Shown in pieces: positions 1 to 11,113 of a stretch of 24,339 nt of DNA; position 1 is the first letter of the stretch, and every line of letters begins with the position of its first letter. A model generated the notes under the pieces. That model did no database searches. It saw only the letters and a program-made list of their open reading frames with translations, and was not told where the DNA came from. Source of the stretch: Saccoglossus kowalevskii (lineage: Eukaryota; Hemichordata; Enteropneusta; Harrimaniidae); assembly GCF_000003605.2 (NCBI RefSeq), contig NW_003140975.1:1-24339 (forward strand). Reading direction: 5' to 3'. A program made the translations under genes and the position numbers.

Positions 1-425
1 AGTTCATCATTCACTCATGTCAGTTTCTAGCCCACCTTTTGCATGTACAATGTTTTACATTCACTCATGTCTGTTTCCAGCCCACCTTTTGCATGTACAA
101 TGTTTTACATTCACTCATGTCAGTTTCCAGCCCACCTTTTGCATGTACAATGTTTTACATTCACTCATGCTAGTTTGTAATCCACCTTTTGTATGTACAA
201 TGTTTTACATTCACTCATGCTAGTTTCTAGTCCACCTTTTGCATGTACAATGTTTTACATTCACTCATGTCAGTTTCGAGCCCACCTTTTGCATGTACAA
301 TGTTTTACATTCACTCATGCTAGTTTGTAGCCCACATTTTGCATGTACAATGTTTTACATTCACTCATGTTAGTTTCCAGTCCACCTTTTGCATGTACAA
401 TGTTTTACATTCACTCATGTCAGTT
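1..425 (+). repeat. Duplicated block, partner 11114-11538
   Basis: This run carries an ordered set of rare variants: GTCTGTTTCCAG near 69, GTAATCCACC near 177, TTTCGAG near 275 and GCCCACATTTTG near 330. The same set occurs in the same order 11113 bp downstream. After about 370 the two copies begin to differ (TTCCAG against TTGTAG near 376). Position 1-9 of the window is unusually divergent from the unit consensus. The shared order of rare variants supports copying of a block of about eight units rather than chance. Confidence 0.8.
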
Positions 426-449
426 TCTAGCCCACCTTTTGCATGTACA

Positions 450-1020
450 ATGTTTTACATTCACTCATGTCAGTTTCCAGCCCACCTTTTGCATGTATGT
501 TTTACATTCACTCATGCTAGTTTGTAGTCCACCTTTTGCATGTACAATGTTTTACATTCACTCATGTCAGTTTCTAGCCCACCTTTTGCATGTACAATGT
601 TTTACATTCACTCATGTCAGTTTCTAGCCCACCTTTTGCATGTACATTGTTTTACATTCACTCATGCTAGTTTGTAGTCCACCTTTTGCATGTACAATGT
701 TTTACATTCACTCATGTCAGTTTCCAGCCCACCTTTTGCATGTATGTTTTACATTCACTCATGCTAGTTTCTAGTCCACCTTTTGCATGTACAATGTTTT
801 ACATTCACTCATGTTAGTTTCTAGCCCACCTTGTGCATGTACAATGTTTTGCATTCACTCATGTCAGTTTCCAGCCCACCTTTTGCATGTATTGTTTACA
901 TTCACTCATGCTAGTTTGTAGTCCACCTTTTGCATGTACAATGTTTTACATTCACTCATGTCAGTTTCCAGCCCACCTTTTGCATGTATGTTTTACATTC
1001 ACTCATGCTAGTTTCTAGTC
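450..1020 (+). repeat. Cluster of four 47-bp units
   Basis: Four units here are 3 bp short, with the deletion next to GCATGTA, near 492, 741, 886 and 984. In three of them GTACAATG is replaced by GTATG, which removes CAA at unit positions 39-41. The unit near 886 reads GTATTGTTTAC instead. All four have TTTCCAGCCC upstream and are followed by a CTAGTTT unit, so they look like one descent line. Those at 886 and 984 are one 50-bp plus one 47-bp unit apart, forming a 97-bp dimer that recurs elsewhere. Confidence 0.85.
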
Positions 1021-1270
1021 CACCTTTTGCATGTACAATGTTTTACATTCACTCATGTCAGTTTCTAGCCCACCTTTTGCATGTACAATGTTTTACATTC
1101 ACTCATGCTAGTTTGTAGTCCACCTTTTGCATGTACATTGTTTTACATTCACTCATGTCAGTTTCTAGCCCACCTTTTGCATGTACAATGTTTTACATTC
1201 ACTCATGTCAGTTTCTAGCCCACTTTTTGTATGTACATTATTTTACATTCACTCATGCTAGTTTGTAGTC
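783..1270 (+). repeat. Duplicated block, partners near 5764, 7858 and 18787
   Basis: The block contains TTTTGCATTCAC near 847, the short unit with GTATTGTTTAC near 886, and a second short unit near 984. The same order is found at offset 18004 (18787-19274), including the G of TTTTGCATTC. It is also found with small differences at offset 4981 (around 5814) and 7075 (around 7908). The GTATTGTTTAC form was seen only in these four copies, so it marks their common origin. Confidence 0.8.
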
Positions 1271-2490
1271 CACCTTTTGCATGTACAATGTTTTACATTC
1301 ACTCATGTCTGTTTCCAGTCCACCTTTTCCATGTACAATGTTTTACATTCACTCATGTCAGTTTCCAGTCCACCTTTTCCATGTACAATGTTTTACATTC
1401 ACTCATGCTAGTTTGTAGTCCACCTTTTGTATGAACAATGTTTTACATTCACTCATGTCAGTTTCTAGCCCACCTTTTGCATGTACAATGTTTTACATTT
1501 ACTCATGCAAGTTTGTAGTCCACCTTTTGCATGTACAATGTTTTACATTCACTCATGTCAGTTTCTAGCCCACCTTTTGCATGTACAATGTTTTACATTC
1601 ACTCATGTCCGTTTCTAGCCCACCTTTTGCATGTACAATGTTTTACATTTACTCATGCTAGTTTGTAGTCCACCTTTTGCATGTACAATGTTTTACATTC
1701 ACTCATGTCAGTTTCTAGCCCACCTTTTGCATGTACAATGTTTTACATTCACTCATGCTAGTTTGTAGTCCACCTTTTGCATGTACAATGTTTTACATTC
1801 ACTCATGTCAGTTTGTAGTCCACCTTTTGCATGTACAATGTTTTACATTCACTCATGCTAGTTTGTAGTCCACCTTTTGCATGTACATTGTTTTACATTC
1901 ACTCATGCTAGTTTGTAGTCCACCTTTTGCATGTACATTGTTTTACATTCACTCATGCTAGTTGTAGTCCACCTTTTGCATGTACAATGTTTTACATTCA
2001 CTCATGTTAGTTTCTAGCCCACCTTTTGCATGTACAATGTTTTACATTCACACATGCTAGTTTGTAGTCCACCTTTTGCATGTACATTGTTTTACATTCA
2101 CTCATGCTAGTTTGTAGTCCACCTTTTGCATGTACAATGTTTTACATTCACTCATGCTAGTTTGTAGTCCACCTTTTGCATGTACAATGTTTTACATTCA
2201 CTCATGCAAGTTTGTAGTCCACCTTTTGAATGTACAATGTTTTACATTCACTCATGATAGTTTGTAGTCCACCTTTTGCATGTACATTGTTTTACATTCA
2301 CTCATGCTAGTTTGTAGTCCACCTTTTGTATGTACAATGTTTTACATTCACTCATGCTAGTTTGTAGTCCACCTTTTGCATGTACATTGTTTTACATTCA
2401 TTCATGCTAGTTGTAGTCCACCTTTTGCATGTACATTGTTTTACATTCACTCATGTTAGTTTGTAGTCCACCTTTTGCATGTACAATGTT
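1080..2490 (+). repeat. B-rich domain of the array
   Basis: Most units here have CTAGTTTGTAGTCC at positions 11-24, and many have A41T, giving ACATTG in place of ACAATG. Two units, near 1963 and 2409, lack one T in CTAGTTGTAG and are 49 bp. Rare forms include CATGCAAG near 1505 and 2203, TTTTGAATG near 2225 and TTCACACATG near 2048. The TTAAC, CCGTTTCC and ATAATTAT forms that are common further on were not seen here. This marks a compositional sub-domain, with gradual rather than sharp edges. Confidence 0.7.
1230..1400 (+). repeat. Duplicated block, partner 14696-14866
   Basis: A B unit is followed by GTCTGTTTCCAGTCC and two units ending CCTTTTCCATG (G32C). The same succession is present 13466 bp downstream. 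GTCTGTTTCC appears otherwise only near 69 and 11182, where CCATG is absent. The pair shares at least three diagnostic variants in order. Confidence 0.75.
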
Positions 2491-2560
2491 TTACATTCAC
2501 TCATGTCAATTTCTAGCCCACCTTTTGCATGTACAATGTTTTACATTCACTCATGTTAGT
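2150..2560 (+). repeat. Duplicated block, partner 15668-16078
   Basis: CATGCAAGTTTG near 2203, TTTTGAATG near 2225, a 49-bp unit with CTAGTTGTAG near 2409 and GTCAATTTCTAG near 2505 occur in this order. All four recur 13518 bp downstream (15721, 15743, 15927 and 16023). The spacing is unchanged, so no units were gained or lost between the copies across about 400 bp. Confidence 0.8.
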
Positions 2561-2579
2561 TTCCAGCCCACCTTTTGCA

Positions 2580-3110
2580 TGTACAATGTTTTAAATTCAC
2601 TCATGTCAGTTTCTAGCCCACCTATTGCATGTATAATGTTTTACATTCACTCATGTCAGTTTCTAGCCCACCTTTTGCATGTACAATGTTTTACATTCAC
2701 TCATGTTAGTTTCTAGCCCACGTTTTGCATGTACAATGTTTTACATTCACTCATGCTAGTTTGTAGTCCACCTTTTGCATGTACAATGTTTTACATTCAC
2801 TCATGTCAGTTTCTAGTCCACCTTTTGCATGTACAATGTTTTACATTGCCTGATGTCAGTTTGTAGTCCACCTTTTGTATGTATAATTATTTACATTCAC
2901 TCATGTCAGTTTCTAGCCCACCTTTTGCATGTACAATGTTTTACATTCACTCATGTCAGTTTCTAGCCCACCTTTTGCATGTACAATGTTTTAAATTCAC
3001 TCATGTCAGTTTCGAGTTCACCTTTTGCATGTACAATGTTTTACATTCACTCATGTCAGTTTCTAGCCCACCTTTTGCATGTACAATGTGTTACATTCAC
3101 TCATGCTAGT
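2580..3110 (+). repeat. Duplicated block with a six-unit length difference, partners 12007 and about 4675
   Basis: The start is marked by TTTTAAATTC near 2590, CCTATTGCATGTATAATG near 2621 and GCCCACGTTTTG near 2717. The same markers occur at 12010-12150 (offset 9427) and near 4716-4815. In the two partners the module beginning TTTGTATGTACAATTTTTTAC follows about 300 bp sooner. The copy here therefore has six extra units, roughly 2810-3110, including one ATAATTAT unit near 2883. Gain here or loss before the other copies spread are both possible. Confidence 0.75.
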
Positions 3111-3460
3111 TTGTAGTCCACCTTTTGTATGTACAATTTTTTACATTCACTCATGTCAGCTTCCAGCCCAACTTTTGCATATATGTTTTACATTCACTCA
3201 TGGTAGTTTGTAGTCCACCTTTTGTATGTACAATGTTTTACATTTACTCATGTCAGTTTCCAGCCCACCTTTTGCATATATGTTTTACATTCACTCATGC
3301 TAGTTTGTAGTCCACCTTTTGCATGTACAATGTTTTACATTCACTCATGTCAGTTTGTAGCCCACCTTTTGCATGTACAATGTTTTACATTCGTACATGC
3401 TAATTTCTAGCCCACCTTTTGCATGTACATTGTTTTACATTCACTCATGCTAGTTTGTAG
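3111..3460 (+). repeat. Composite module M, copy 1 (paired 47-bp units)
   Basis: Order of parts: a B unit with TATGTACAATTTTTTAC; GTCAGCTTCCAG with CATATATG (47 bp, near 3179); a B unit with TATGTAC; TTTCCAG with CATATATG (47 bp, near 3276); a B unit; GTCAGTTTGTAGCCC; and a unit with CATTCGTACATGCTAATTT near 3391. The CATATATG form equals the 47-bp deletion plus G36A, so it is a younger branch of that lineage. Copies with the same order lie at 4906, 12238 and 20457, with reduced ones near 23037 and 23530. Confidence 0.85.
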
Positions 3461-4680
3461 TCCACCTTTTGCATGTACAATGTTTTACATTCACTCATGT
3501 CAGTTTCTAGCGCACCTTTTGCATGTACAATGTTTTACATTCACTCATGCTAGTTTGTAGTCCACCGTTTGCATGTACAATGTTTTACATTCACTCATGT
3601 CAGTTTCTAGCCCACCATTTGCATGTACAATGTTTTACATTCACTCATGTCAGTTTCCAGTTCACCTTTTGCATGTACAATGTTTTACATTCACTCATGT
3701 CAGTTTCTAGTCCACCTTTTGCATGTACAATGTTTTACATTCACTCATGTCAGTTTCCAGTTAACCTTTTGCATGTACAATGTTTTACATTCACTCATGT
3801 CAGTTTCTAGTCCACCTTTTGCATGTACAATGTTTTACATTGCCTCATGTCAGTTTGTAGTCCACCTTTTGCATGTATAATTATTTACATTCACTCATGT
3901 CAGTTTCTAGCCCACCTTTTGCATGTACAATGTTTTACATTCACTCATGTCAGTTTCTAGACCACCTTTTGCATGTACAATGTTTTACATTCACTCATGT
4001 CAGTTTCCAGTTAACCTTTTGCATGTACAATGTTTTACATTTACTCATGTCAGTTTCTAGTCCACCTTTTGCATGTACAATGTTTTAAATTCACTCATGT
4101 CAGTTTCTAGTCCACCGTTTCCATGTACAATGTTTTACATTGTCTCATGTCAGTTTCTGGCTCACCTTTTGCATGTACAATATTTTACATTCACTCGTGT
4201 CAGTTTCTAGTCCACCGTTTCCATGTACAATATTTTACATTGCCTCATGTCAGTTTCTGGCCCACCTTTTGCATGTACAATGTTTTACATTCACTCGTGT
4301 CAGTTTCTAGTCCACCGTTTGCATTTACAATGATTTACATTCACTCATGTCAGTTTCTAGCCCACCTTTTGCATGTATAATGTTTTAAATTCACTCATGT
4401 CAGTTTCTAGTCCACCGTTTCCATGTACAATGTTTTACATTCACTCAGGTCAGTTTCGAGCGCACCTTTTGCATGTACAATGTTTTACATTCTCTCATGC
4501 TAGTTTGTAGTCCACCGTTTGCATGTACAATATTTTACATTCACTCATGCCAGTTTCTAGCGCACCTTTTGCATGTACAATGTTTTACATTCACTCATGC
4601 CAGTTTGTAGTCCACCTTTTGCATGTACAATGTTTTACATTCACTGATGCTAGTTTCTAGTCCACCTTTTGCATGTACAT
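3410..4680 (+). repeat. 1.27-kb duplicated block, partner 8443-9713
   Basis: A long series of rare variants is matched at a constant offset of 5033 bp. They include CAGTTAACC near 3758 and 4010, ATAATTAT near 3877, ACATTGTCTC near 4139, TTTCTGG near 4155 and 4255, GCATTTACAATGATTT near 4321, CACTCAGGTC near 4443 and CACTGATGC near 4643. Only scattered substitutions separate the copies, for example TTCACC against TTCATC near 3661, and TTTCGAG against TTTCTAG near 4456. This is among the longest and best-preserved pairs in the window. Confidence 0.88.
4087..4440 (+). repeat. K sub-block: TTTCTGG and CCGTTTCC units, copy 1
   Basis: Units here combine TTTTAAATTC, CCGTTTCCATG, ACATTGTCTC or ACATTGCCTC, TTTCTGGCTC or TTTCTGGCCC, CACTCGTG and GCATTTACAATGATTT. 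These linked changes recur at 9120-9473 (complete), 10070-10320 (two units shorter), 22034-22180 (the last part only) and 24090-24339 (reordered and partial). CCGTTT brings a CpG into units that otherwise have none. Confidence 0.82.
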
Positions 4681-4905
4681 TGTTTTACATTCACTCATGT
4701 CAGTTTTCTAGCCCACCTATTGCATGTATAATGTTTTACATTCACTCATGTCAGTTTCTAGCCCACCTTTTGCATGTACAATGTTTTACATTCACTCATG
4801 TTAGTTTCTAGCCCACGTTTTGCATGTACAATGTTTTACATTCACTCATGCTAGTTTGTAGTTCACCTTTTGCATGTACAATGTTTTACATTCACTCATG
4901 CTAGT

Positions 4906-5255
4906 TTGTAGTCCACCTTTTGTATGTACAATTTTTTACATTCACTCATGTCAGCTTCCAGCCCACCTTTTGCATATATGTTTTACATTCACTCATGCTA
5001 GTTTGTAGTCCACCTTTTGTATGTACAATGTTTTACATTCACTCATGTCAGTTTCCAGCCCACCTTTTGCATATATGTTTTACATTCACTCATGCTAGTT
5101 TGTAGTCCACCTTTTGCATGTACAATGTTTTACATTCACTCATGTCAGTTTGTAGCCCACATTTTGCATGTACAATGTTTTACATTTGTACATGCTAATT
5201 TCTAGCCCACCGTTTGCATGTACATTGTTTTACATTCACTCATGCTAGTTTGTAG
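4906..5255 (+). repeat. Composite module M, copy 2
   Basis: Same order as the copy at 3111, offset 1795 bp, with 47-bp CATATATG units near 4976 and 5073 that are 97 bp apart. The last unit reads CATTTGTACATGCTAATTT (near 5183) instead of CATTCGTACATG, and the unit before it has GCCCACATTTTG. Those two changes are shared with the partial copy near 7245-7320, so the two were copied together. Confidence 0.85.
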
Positions 5256-6390
5256 TCCACCTTTTGCATGTACAATGTTTTACATTCACTCATGTCAGTT
5301 TCTAGCGCACCTTTTGCATGTACATTGTTTTACATTCACTCATGCTAGTTTGTAGTCCACCGTTTGCATGTACAATGTTTTACATTCACTCATGTCAGTT
5401 TCTAGCCCACCTTTTGAATGTACAATGTTTTACATTCACTCATGTCAGTTTCCAGTTCACCTTTTCCATGTACAATGTTTTACATTCACTCATGTCAGTT
5501 TCTAGTCCACCTTTTGCATGTACAATGTTTTAAATTCACTCATGTCAGTTTCTAGTCCACCGTTTCCATGTACAATGTTTTACATTCACTCATGTCAGTT
5601 TCTAGTCCACCGTTTGCATGTACAATATTTTACATTGCCTCATGTTAGTTTGTAGTCCACCGTTTGCATGTTTAATTATTTACATTCACTCATGTCAGTT
5701 TCTAGCCCACCTTTTGCATGTACAATGTTTTAAATTCACTCATGTCAGTTTCTAGCCCACCTTTTGTATGTACATTGTTTTACATTCACTCATGCTAGTT
5801 TCTAGCCCACCTTTTGCATGTACAATGTTTTACATTCACTCATGTTAGTTTCCAGCCCACCTTTTGCATGTATTGTTTACATTCACTCATGCTAGTTTGT
5901 AGTCCACCTTTTGCATGTACAATGTTTTACATTCACTCATGTCAGTTTCCAGCCCACCTTTTGCATGTATGTTTTACATTCACTCATGCTAGTTTCTAGT
6001 CCACCTTTTGCATGTACAATGTTTTACATTCACTCATGTCAGTTTCTAGCCCACCTTTTGCATGTACAATGTTTTACATTCACTCATGCTAGTTTGTAGT
6101 CCACCTTTTGCATGTACATTGTTTTACATTCACTCATGTCAGTTTCTAGCCCACCTTTTGCATGTACAATGTTTTACATTCACTCATGTCAGTTTCTAGC
6201 CCACCTTTTGTATGTACATTGTTTTACATTCACTCATGCTAGTTTGTAGTCCACCTTTTGCATGTACAATGTTTTACATTCACTCATGTCAGTTTGTAGT
6301 CCACCTTTTGCATGTACAATGTTTTACATTCACTCATGTCAGTTTCTAGCCCACCTTTTGCATGTACATTGTTTTACATTCACTCATGCT
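5085..6390 (+). repeat. 1.3-kb duplicated block, partner 7179-8484
   Basis: Markers matched at a constant offset of 2094 bp include GCCCACATTTTG near 5155, CATTTGTACATGC near 5183, TTTTGAATG near 5414, CCTTTTCCATG near 5460, two CCGTTT units near 5561 and 5611, ACATTGCCTC near 5633, the AATTATT unit near 5671 and two short units near 5868 and 5967. Differences are few: the AATTATT unit has TTTAATTATT here and TATAATTATT in the partner. Similarity fades after about 6290, where TTTGTAGTCC faces TTTCTAGCCC. Confidence 0.88.
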
Positions 6391-6590
6391 AGTTTTTAGT
6401 CCACCTTTTGCATGTACAATGTTTTACATTCACTCATGTCAGTTTGTAGTCCACCTTTTGCATGTACAATGTTTTACATTCACTCATGTCAGTTTCTAGC
6501 CCACCTTTTGCATGTACATTGTTTTACATTCACTCATGCTAGTTTGTAGTCCACCTTTTGCATGTACAATGTTTTACATTCACTGATGCT
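6291..6590 (+). repeat. 150-bp trimeric higher-order repeat, two copies
   Basis: Units run GTCAGTTTGTAGTCC with ACAATG, GTCAGTTTCTAGCCC with ACATTG, then a B unit with ACAATG. This trio occupies 6291-6440 and again 6441-6590. The first copy's B unit has TTTTTAGTCC in place of TTTGTAGTCC. A short local tandem duplication of three units is the simplest reading. Confidence 0.7.
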
Positions 6591-7178
6591 AGTTTGTAGT
6601 CCCCCTTTTGCATGTATAATTATTTACATTCGATCATGTCAGTTTCCAGTCCACCTTTTGCATGTACAATGTTTTACATTCACTCATGCTAATTTGTAGT
6701 CCACCTTTTGCATGTACAATGTTTTACATTCACTCATGTCAGTTTCTAGCCCACCTTTTGCATGTACATTGTTTTACATTCACTCATGTCAGTTTCTAGC
6801 CCACCTTTTGCATGTACAATGTTTTACATTCACTCATGTCAGTTTCCAGTTCACCTTTTGCATGTACAATGTTTTACATTCACTCATGTCAGTTTCTAGT
6901 CCACCTTTTGCATGTACAATGTTTTACATTGCCTCATGTCAGTTTGTAGTCCACCTTTTGTATGTATAATTATTTACATTCACTCATGTCAGTTTCTTGC
7001 CCACCTTTTGCATGTACAATGTTTTACATTCACTCATGTCAGTTTCTAGATCACCTTTTGCATGTACAATGTTTTACATTCACTCATGTCAGTTTCCAGT
7101 TCACCTTTTGCATGTACAATGTTTTACATTCACTCGTGTCAGTTTCTAGCCCACCTTTTGCATGTACAATGTTTTACA
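6590..7178 (+). repeat. Variant stretch with two ATAATTAT units
   Basis: This stretch holds CACTGATGC near 6582, TAGTCCCCCTT near 6597, ATAATTAT near 6617 followed by CATTCGATCATG, and a second ATAATTAT near 6966 preceded by ACATTGCCTC. TTCCAGTTCACC units lie near 6845 and 7095, and CACTCGTG near 7131. The run from about 6880 to 7190 resembles 21010-21300 (offset about 14107), including TATGTATAATTATT and CACTCGTG. Confidence 0.7.
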
Positions 7179-8484
7179 TTCACTCATGCTAGTTTGTAGT
7201 CCACCTTTTGCATGTACAATGTTTTACATTCACTCATATCAGTTTGTAGCCCACATTTTGCATGTACAATGTTTTACATTTGTACATGCTAATTTCTAGC
7301 CCACCGTTTGCATGTACATTGTTTTACATTCACTCATGCTAGTTTGTAGTCCACCTTTTGCATGTACAATGTTTTACATTCACTCATGTCAGTTTCTAGC
7401 GCACCTTTTGCATGTACATTGTTTTACATTCACTCATGCTAGTTTGTAGTCCACCGTTTGCATGTACAATGTTTTACATTCACTCATGTCAGTTTCTAGC
7501 CCACCTTTTGAATGTACAATGTTTTACATTCACTCATGTCAGTTTCCAGTTCACCTTTTCCATGTACAATGTTTTACATTCACTCATGTCAGTTTCTAGT
7601 CCACCTTTTGCATGTACAATGTTTTAAATTCACTCATGTCAGTTTCTAGTCCACCGTTTCCATGTACAATGTTTTACATTCACTCATGTCAGTTTCTAGT
7701 CCACCGTTTGCATGTACAATATTTTACATTGCCTCATGTTAGTTTGTAGTCCACCGTTTGCATGTATAATTATTTACATTCACTCATGTCAGTTTCTAGC
7801 CCACCTTTTGCATGTACAATGTTTTAAATTCACTCATGTCAGTTTCTAGCCCACCTTTTGTATGTACATTGTTTTACATTCACTCATGCTAGTTTCTAGC
7901 CCACCTTTTGCATGTACAATGTTTTACATTCACTCATGTTAGTTTCCAGCCCACCTTTTGCATGTATTGTTTACATTCACTCATGCTAGTTTGTAGTCCA
8001 CCTTTTGCATGTACAATGTTTTACATTCACTCATGTCAGTTTCCAGCCCACCTTTTGCATGTATGTTTTACATTCACTCATGCTAGTTTCTAGTCCACCT
8101 TTTGCATGTACAATGTTTTACATTCACTCATGTCAGTTTCTAGCCCACCTTTTGCATGTACAATGTTTTACATTCACTCATGCTAGTTTGTAGTCCACCT
8201 TTTGCATGTACATTGTTTTACATTCACTCATGTCAGTTTCTAGCCCCCCTTTTGCATGTACAATGTTTTACATTCACTCATGTCAGTTTCTAGCCCACCT
8301 TTTGTATGTACATTGTTTTACATTCACTCATGCTAGTTTGTAGTCCACCTTTTGCATGTACAATGTTTTACATTCACTCATGTCAGTTTCTAGCCCACCT
8401 TTTGCATGTACAATGTTTTACATTCACTCATGTCAGTTTCTAGCCCACCTTTTGTATGTACATTGTTTTACATTCACTCATGCT
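7179..8484 (+). repeat. 1.3-kb duplicated block, partner 5085-6390
   Basis: Second copy of the block at 5085, shifted by 2094 bp. It lacks the two CATATATG short units that precede the first copy, so the breakpoint fell inside module M, and only its last unit (CATTTGTACATGCTAATTT, near 7277) came along. The short units near 7962 (GTATTGTTTAC) and 8061 (GTATG) are retained. CACTCATATC near 7231 and TAGCCCCCCTT near 8242 are private changes. Confidence 0.87.
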
Positions 8485-9713
8485 AGTTTGTAGTCCACCT
8501 TTTGCATGTACAATGTTTTACATTCACTCATGTCAGTTTCTAGCGCACCTTTTGCATGTACAATGTTTTACATTCACTCATGCTAGTTTGTAGTCCACCG
8601 TTGGCATGTACAATGTTTTACATTCACTCATGTCAGTTTCTAGCCCACCTTTTGCATGTACAATGTTTTACATTCACTCATGTCAGTTTCCAGTTCATCT
8701 TTTGCATGTACAATGTTTTACATTCACTCATGTCAGTTTCTAGTCCACCTTTTGCATGTACAATGTTTTACATTCACTCATGTCAGTTTCCAGTTAACCT
8801 TTTGCATGTACAAAGTTTTACATTCACTCATGTCAGTTTCTAGCCCACCTTTTGCATGTACAATGTTTTACATTGCCTCATGTCAGTTTGTAGTCCACCT
8901 TTTGCATGTATAATTATTTACATTCACTCATGTCAGTTTCTAGCTCACCTTTTGCATGTACAATGTTTTACATTCACTCATGTCAGTTTCTAGACCACCT
9001 TTTGCATGTACAATGTTTTACATTCACTCATGGCAGTTTCCAGTTAACCTTTTGCATGTACAATGTTTTACATTTACTCATGTCAGTTTCTAGTCCACCT
9101 TTTGCATGTACAATGTTTTAAATTCACTCATGTCAGTTTCTAGTCCACCGTTTCCATGTACAATGTTTTACATTGTCTCATGTCAGTTTCTGGCTCACCT
9201 TTTGCATGTACAATATTTTACATTCACTCGTGTCAGTTTCTAGTCCACCGTTTCCATGTACAATATTTTACATTGCCTCATGTCAGTTTCTGGCCCACCT
9301 TTTGCATGTACAATGTTTTACATTCACTCGTGTCAGTTTCTAGTCCACCGTTTGCATTTACAATGATTTACATTCACTCATGTCAGTTTCTAGCCCACCT
9401 TTTGCATGTATAATGTTTTAAATTCACTCATGTCAGTTTCTAGTCCACCGTTTCCATGTACAATGTTTTACATTCACTCAGGTCAGTTTCTAGCGCACCT
9501 TTTGCATGTACAATGTTTTACATTCTCTCATGCTAGTTTGTAGTCCACCGTTTGCATGTACATTATTTTACATTCACTCATGTCAGTTTCTAGCGCACCT
9601 TTTGCATGTACAATGTTTTACATTCACTCATGCCAGTTTGTAGTCCACCTTTTGCATGTACAAAGTTTTACATTCACTGATGCTAGTTTGTAGTCCACCT
9701 TTTGCATGTACAT
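8443..9713 (+). repeat. 1.27-kb duplicated block, partner 3410-4680
   Basis: Second copy at offset 5033. Rare forms kept include CAGTTAACC near 8791 and 9042, ATAATTAT near 8910, TTTCTGG near 9189 and 9289, GCATTTACAATGATTT near 9354 and CACTCAGGTC near 9476. Private changes include CCGTTGGCATG near 8599, CATGGCAG near 9030, ACAAAG near 8812 and 9661, and CACTAATGC near 9727 just past the block. Confidence 0.87.
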
Positions 9714-9789
9714 TGTTTTACATTCACTAATGCTAGTTTGTAGTCCACCTTTTGCATGTACAATGTTTTACATTCACTCATGTCAGTTT

Positions 9790-10320
9790 GTAGTCCACCT
9801 TTTGCGTGTATAATTATTTACATTCACTCATGTCAGTTTCTAGCCCACCTTTTGCATGTACAATGTTTTACATTCACTCATGTCAGTTTCTAGCCCACCT
9901 TTTGCATGTACAATGTTTTACATTCACTCATGTCAGTTTCTAGCCCACCTTTTGCATGTACAATGTTTTACATTCACTCATGTCAGTTTCCAGTTAACCT
10001 TTTGCATGTACAATGTTTTACATTTACTCATGTCAGTTTCTAGTCCACCTTTTGCATGTACAATGTTTTAAATTCACTCATGTCAGTTTCTAGTCCACCG
10101 TTTCCATGTACAATGTTTTACATTGCCTCATGTCAGTTTCTGGCCCACCTTTTGCATGTACAATGTTTTACATTCACTCGTGTCAGTTTCTAGTCCACCG
10201 TTTGCATTTACAATGATTTACATTCACTCATGTCAGTTTCTAGCCCACCTTTTGCATGTATAATGTTTTAAATTCACTCATGTCAGTTTCTAGTCCACCG
10301 TTTCCATGTACAATGTTTTA
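9790..10320 (+). repeat. Tandem partial copy of 8890-9470 with a two-unit deletion
   Basis: CAGTTAACC at 9991 matches 9041 at offset 950, while TTTCTGGCCC at 10141 matches 9291 at offset 850. The copy is therefore 100 bp, exactly two units, shorter between these markers; the missing units are the ACATTGTCTC and TTTCTGGCTC pair. GCATTTACAATGATTT near 10204 and TTTTAAATTC near 10268 close the block. Its nearness to its source suggests a local duplication. Confidence 0.8.
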
Positions 10321-11113
10321 CATTCACTCATGCTAGTTTGTAGTCCACCGTTTGCATGTACAATGTTTTACATTCACTCATGTCAGTTTCTAGCCCACCT
10401 TTTGCATGTACAATGTTTTACATTCACTCATGTCAGTTTCCAGTTCACCTTTTGCATGTACAATGTTTTACATTCACTCATGTCAGTTTCTAGTCCACCT
10501 TTCGCATGTACAATGTTTTACATTCACTCATGTCAGTTTGTAGCCCACCTTTTGCATGTACAATATTTTACATTCACACATGCTAATTTCTAGCCCACCT
10601 TTTGCATGTACATTGTTTTACATTCACTCATGCTACTTTGTAGTCCACTTTTTGCATGTACAATGTTTTACATTCACTCATGCTAGTTTGTAGCCCACCT
10701 TTTGCATGTACATTGTTTTACACTCACTCATGCTAGTTTCTAGCCCACCTTTTGCATGTACAATGTTTTACATTCACTCATGCTAGTTTGTAGTCCACCT
10801 TTTGCATGTACATTGTTTTACATTCACTCATGCTAGTTTGTAGTCCACCTTTTGCATGTACAATGTTTTACATTCACTCATGTTAGTTTCTAGCCCACCT
10901 TTGGCATGTACAATGTTTTACATTCACACATGCTAGTTTGTAGCCCACCTTTTGCATGTACAATGTTTCACATTCACTCATGCTAGTTTGTAGTCTACCT
11001 TTTGTATGTACAATGTTTTACATTCACTCATGCTAGTTTGTAGTCCACCTTTTGCATGTACATTGTTTTACATTCACTCATGCTAGTTTGTAGTCCACCT
11101 TTTGCATGTACAA
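10320..11113 (+). repeat. Transition into a B-rich domain
   Basis: From 10320 to about 10600 the units are A and C forms, with CCTTTCGCATG near 10498 and an intermediate CATTCACACATGCTAATTT near 10571. From about 10610 to 11100 B units with ACATTG dominate. Private variants include CTACTTTG near 10633, TTACACTCAC near 10718, TTTTTCACATTC-like GTTTCACATTC near 10967 and TAGTCTACC near 11041. No block partner was recognised for most of this stretch. Confidence 0.6.

Noticed and set aside
4716..4820. GCATGTATAATG read as a TATAAT promoter element
   Set aside because: GTATAATG is a one-base variant of GTACAATG in a few units, with no matching upstream element, no gene downstream and no reason to expect a bacterial promoter here.
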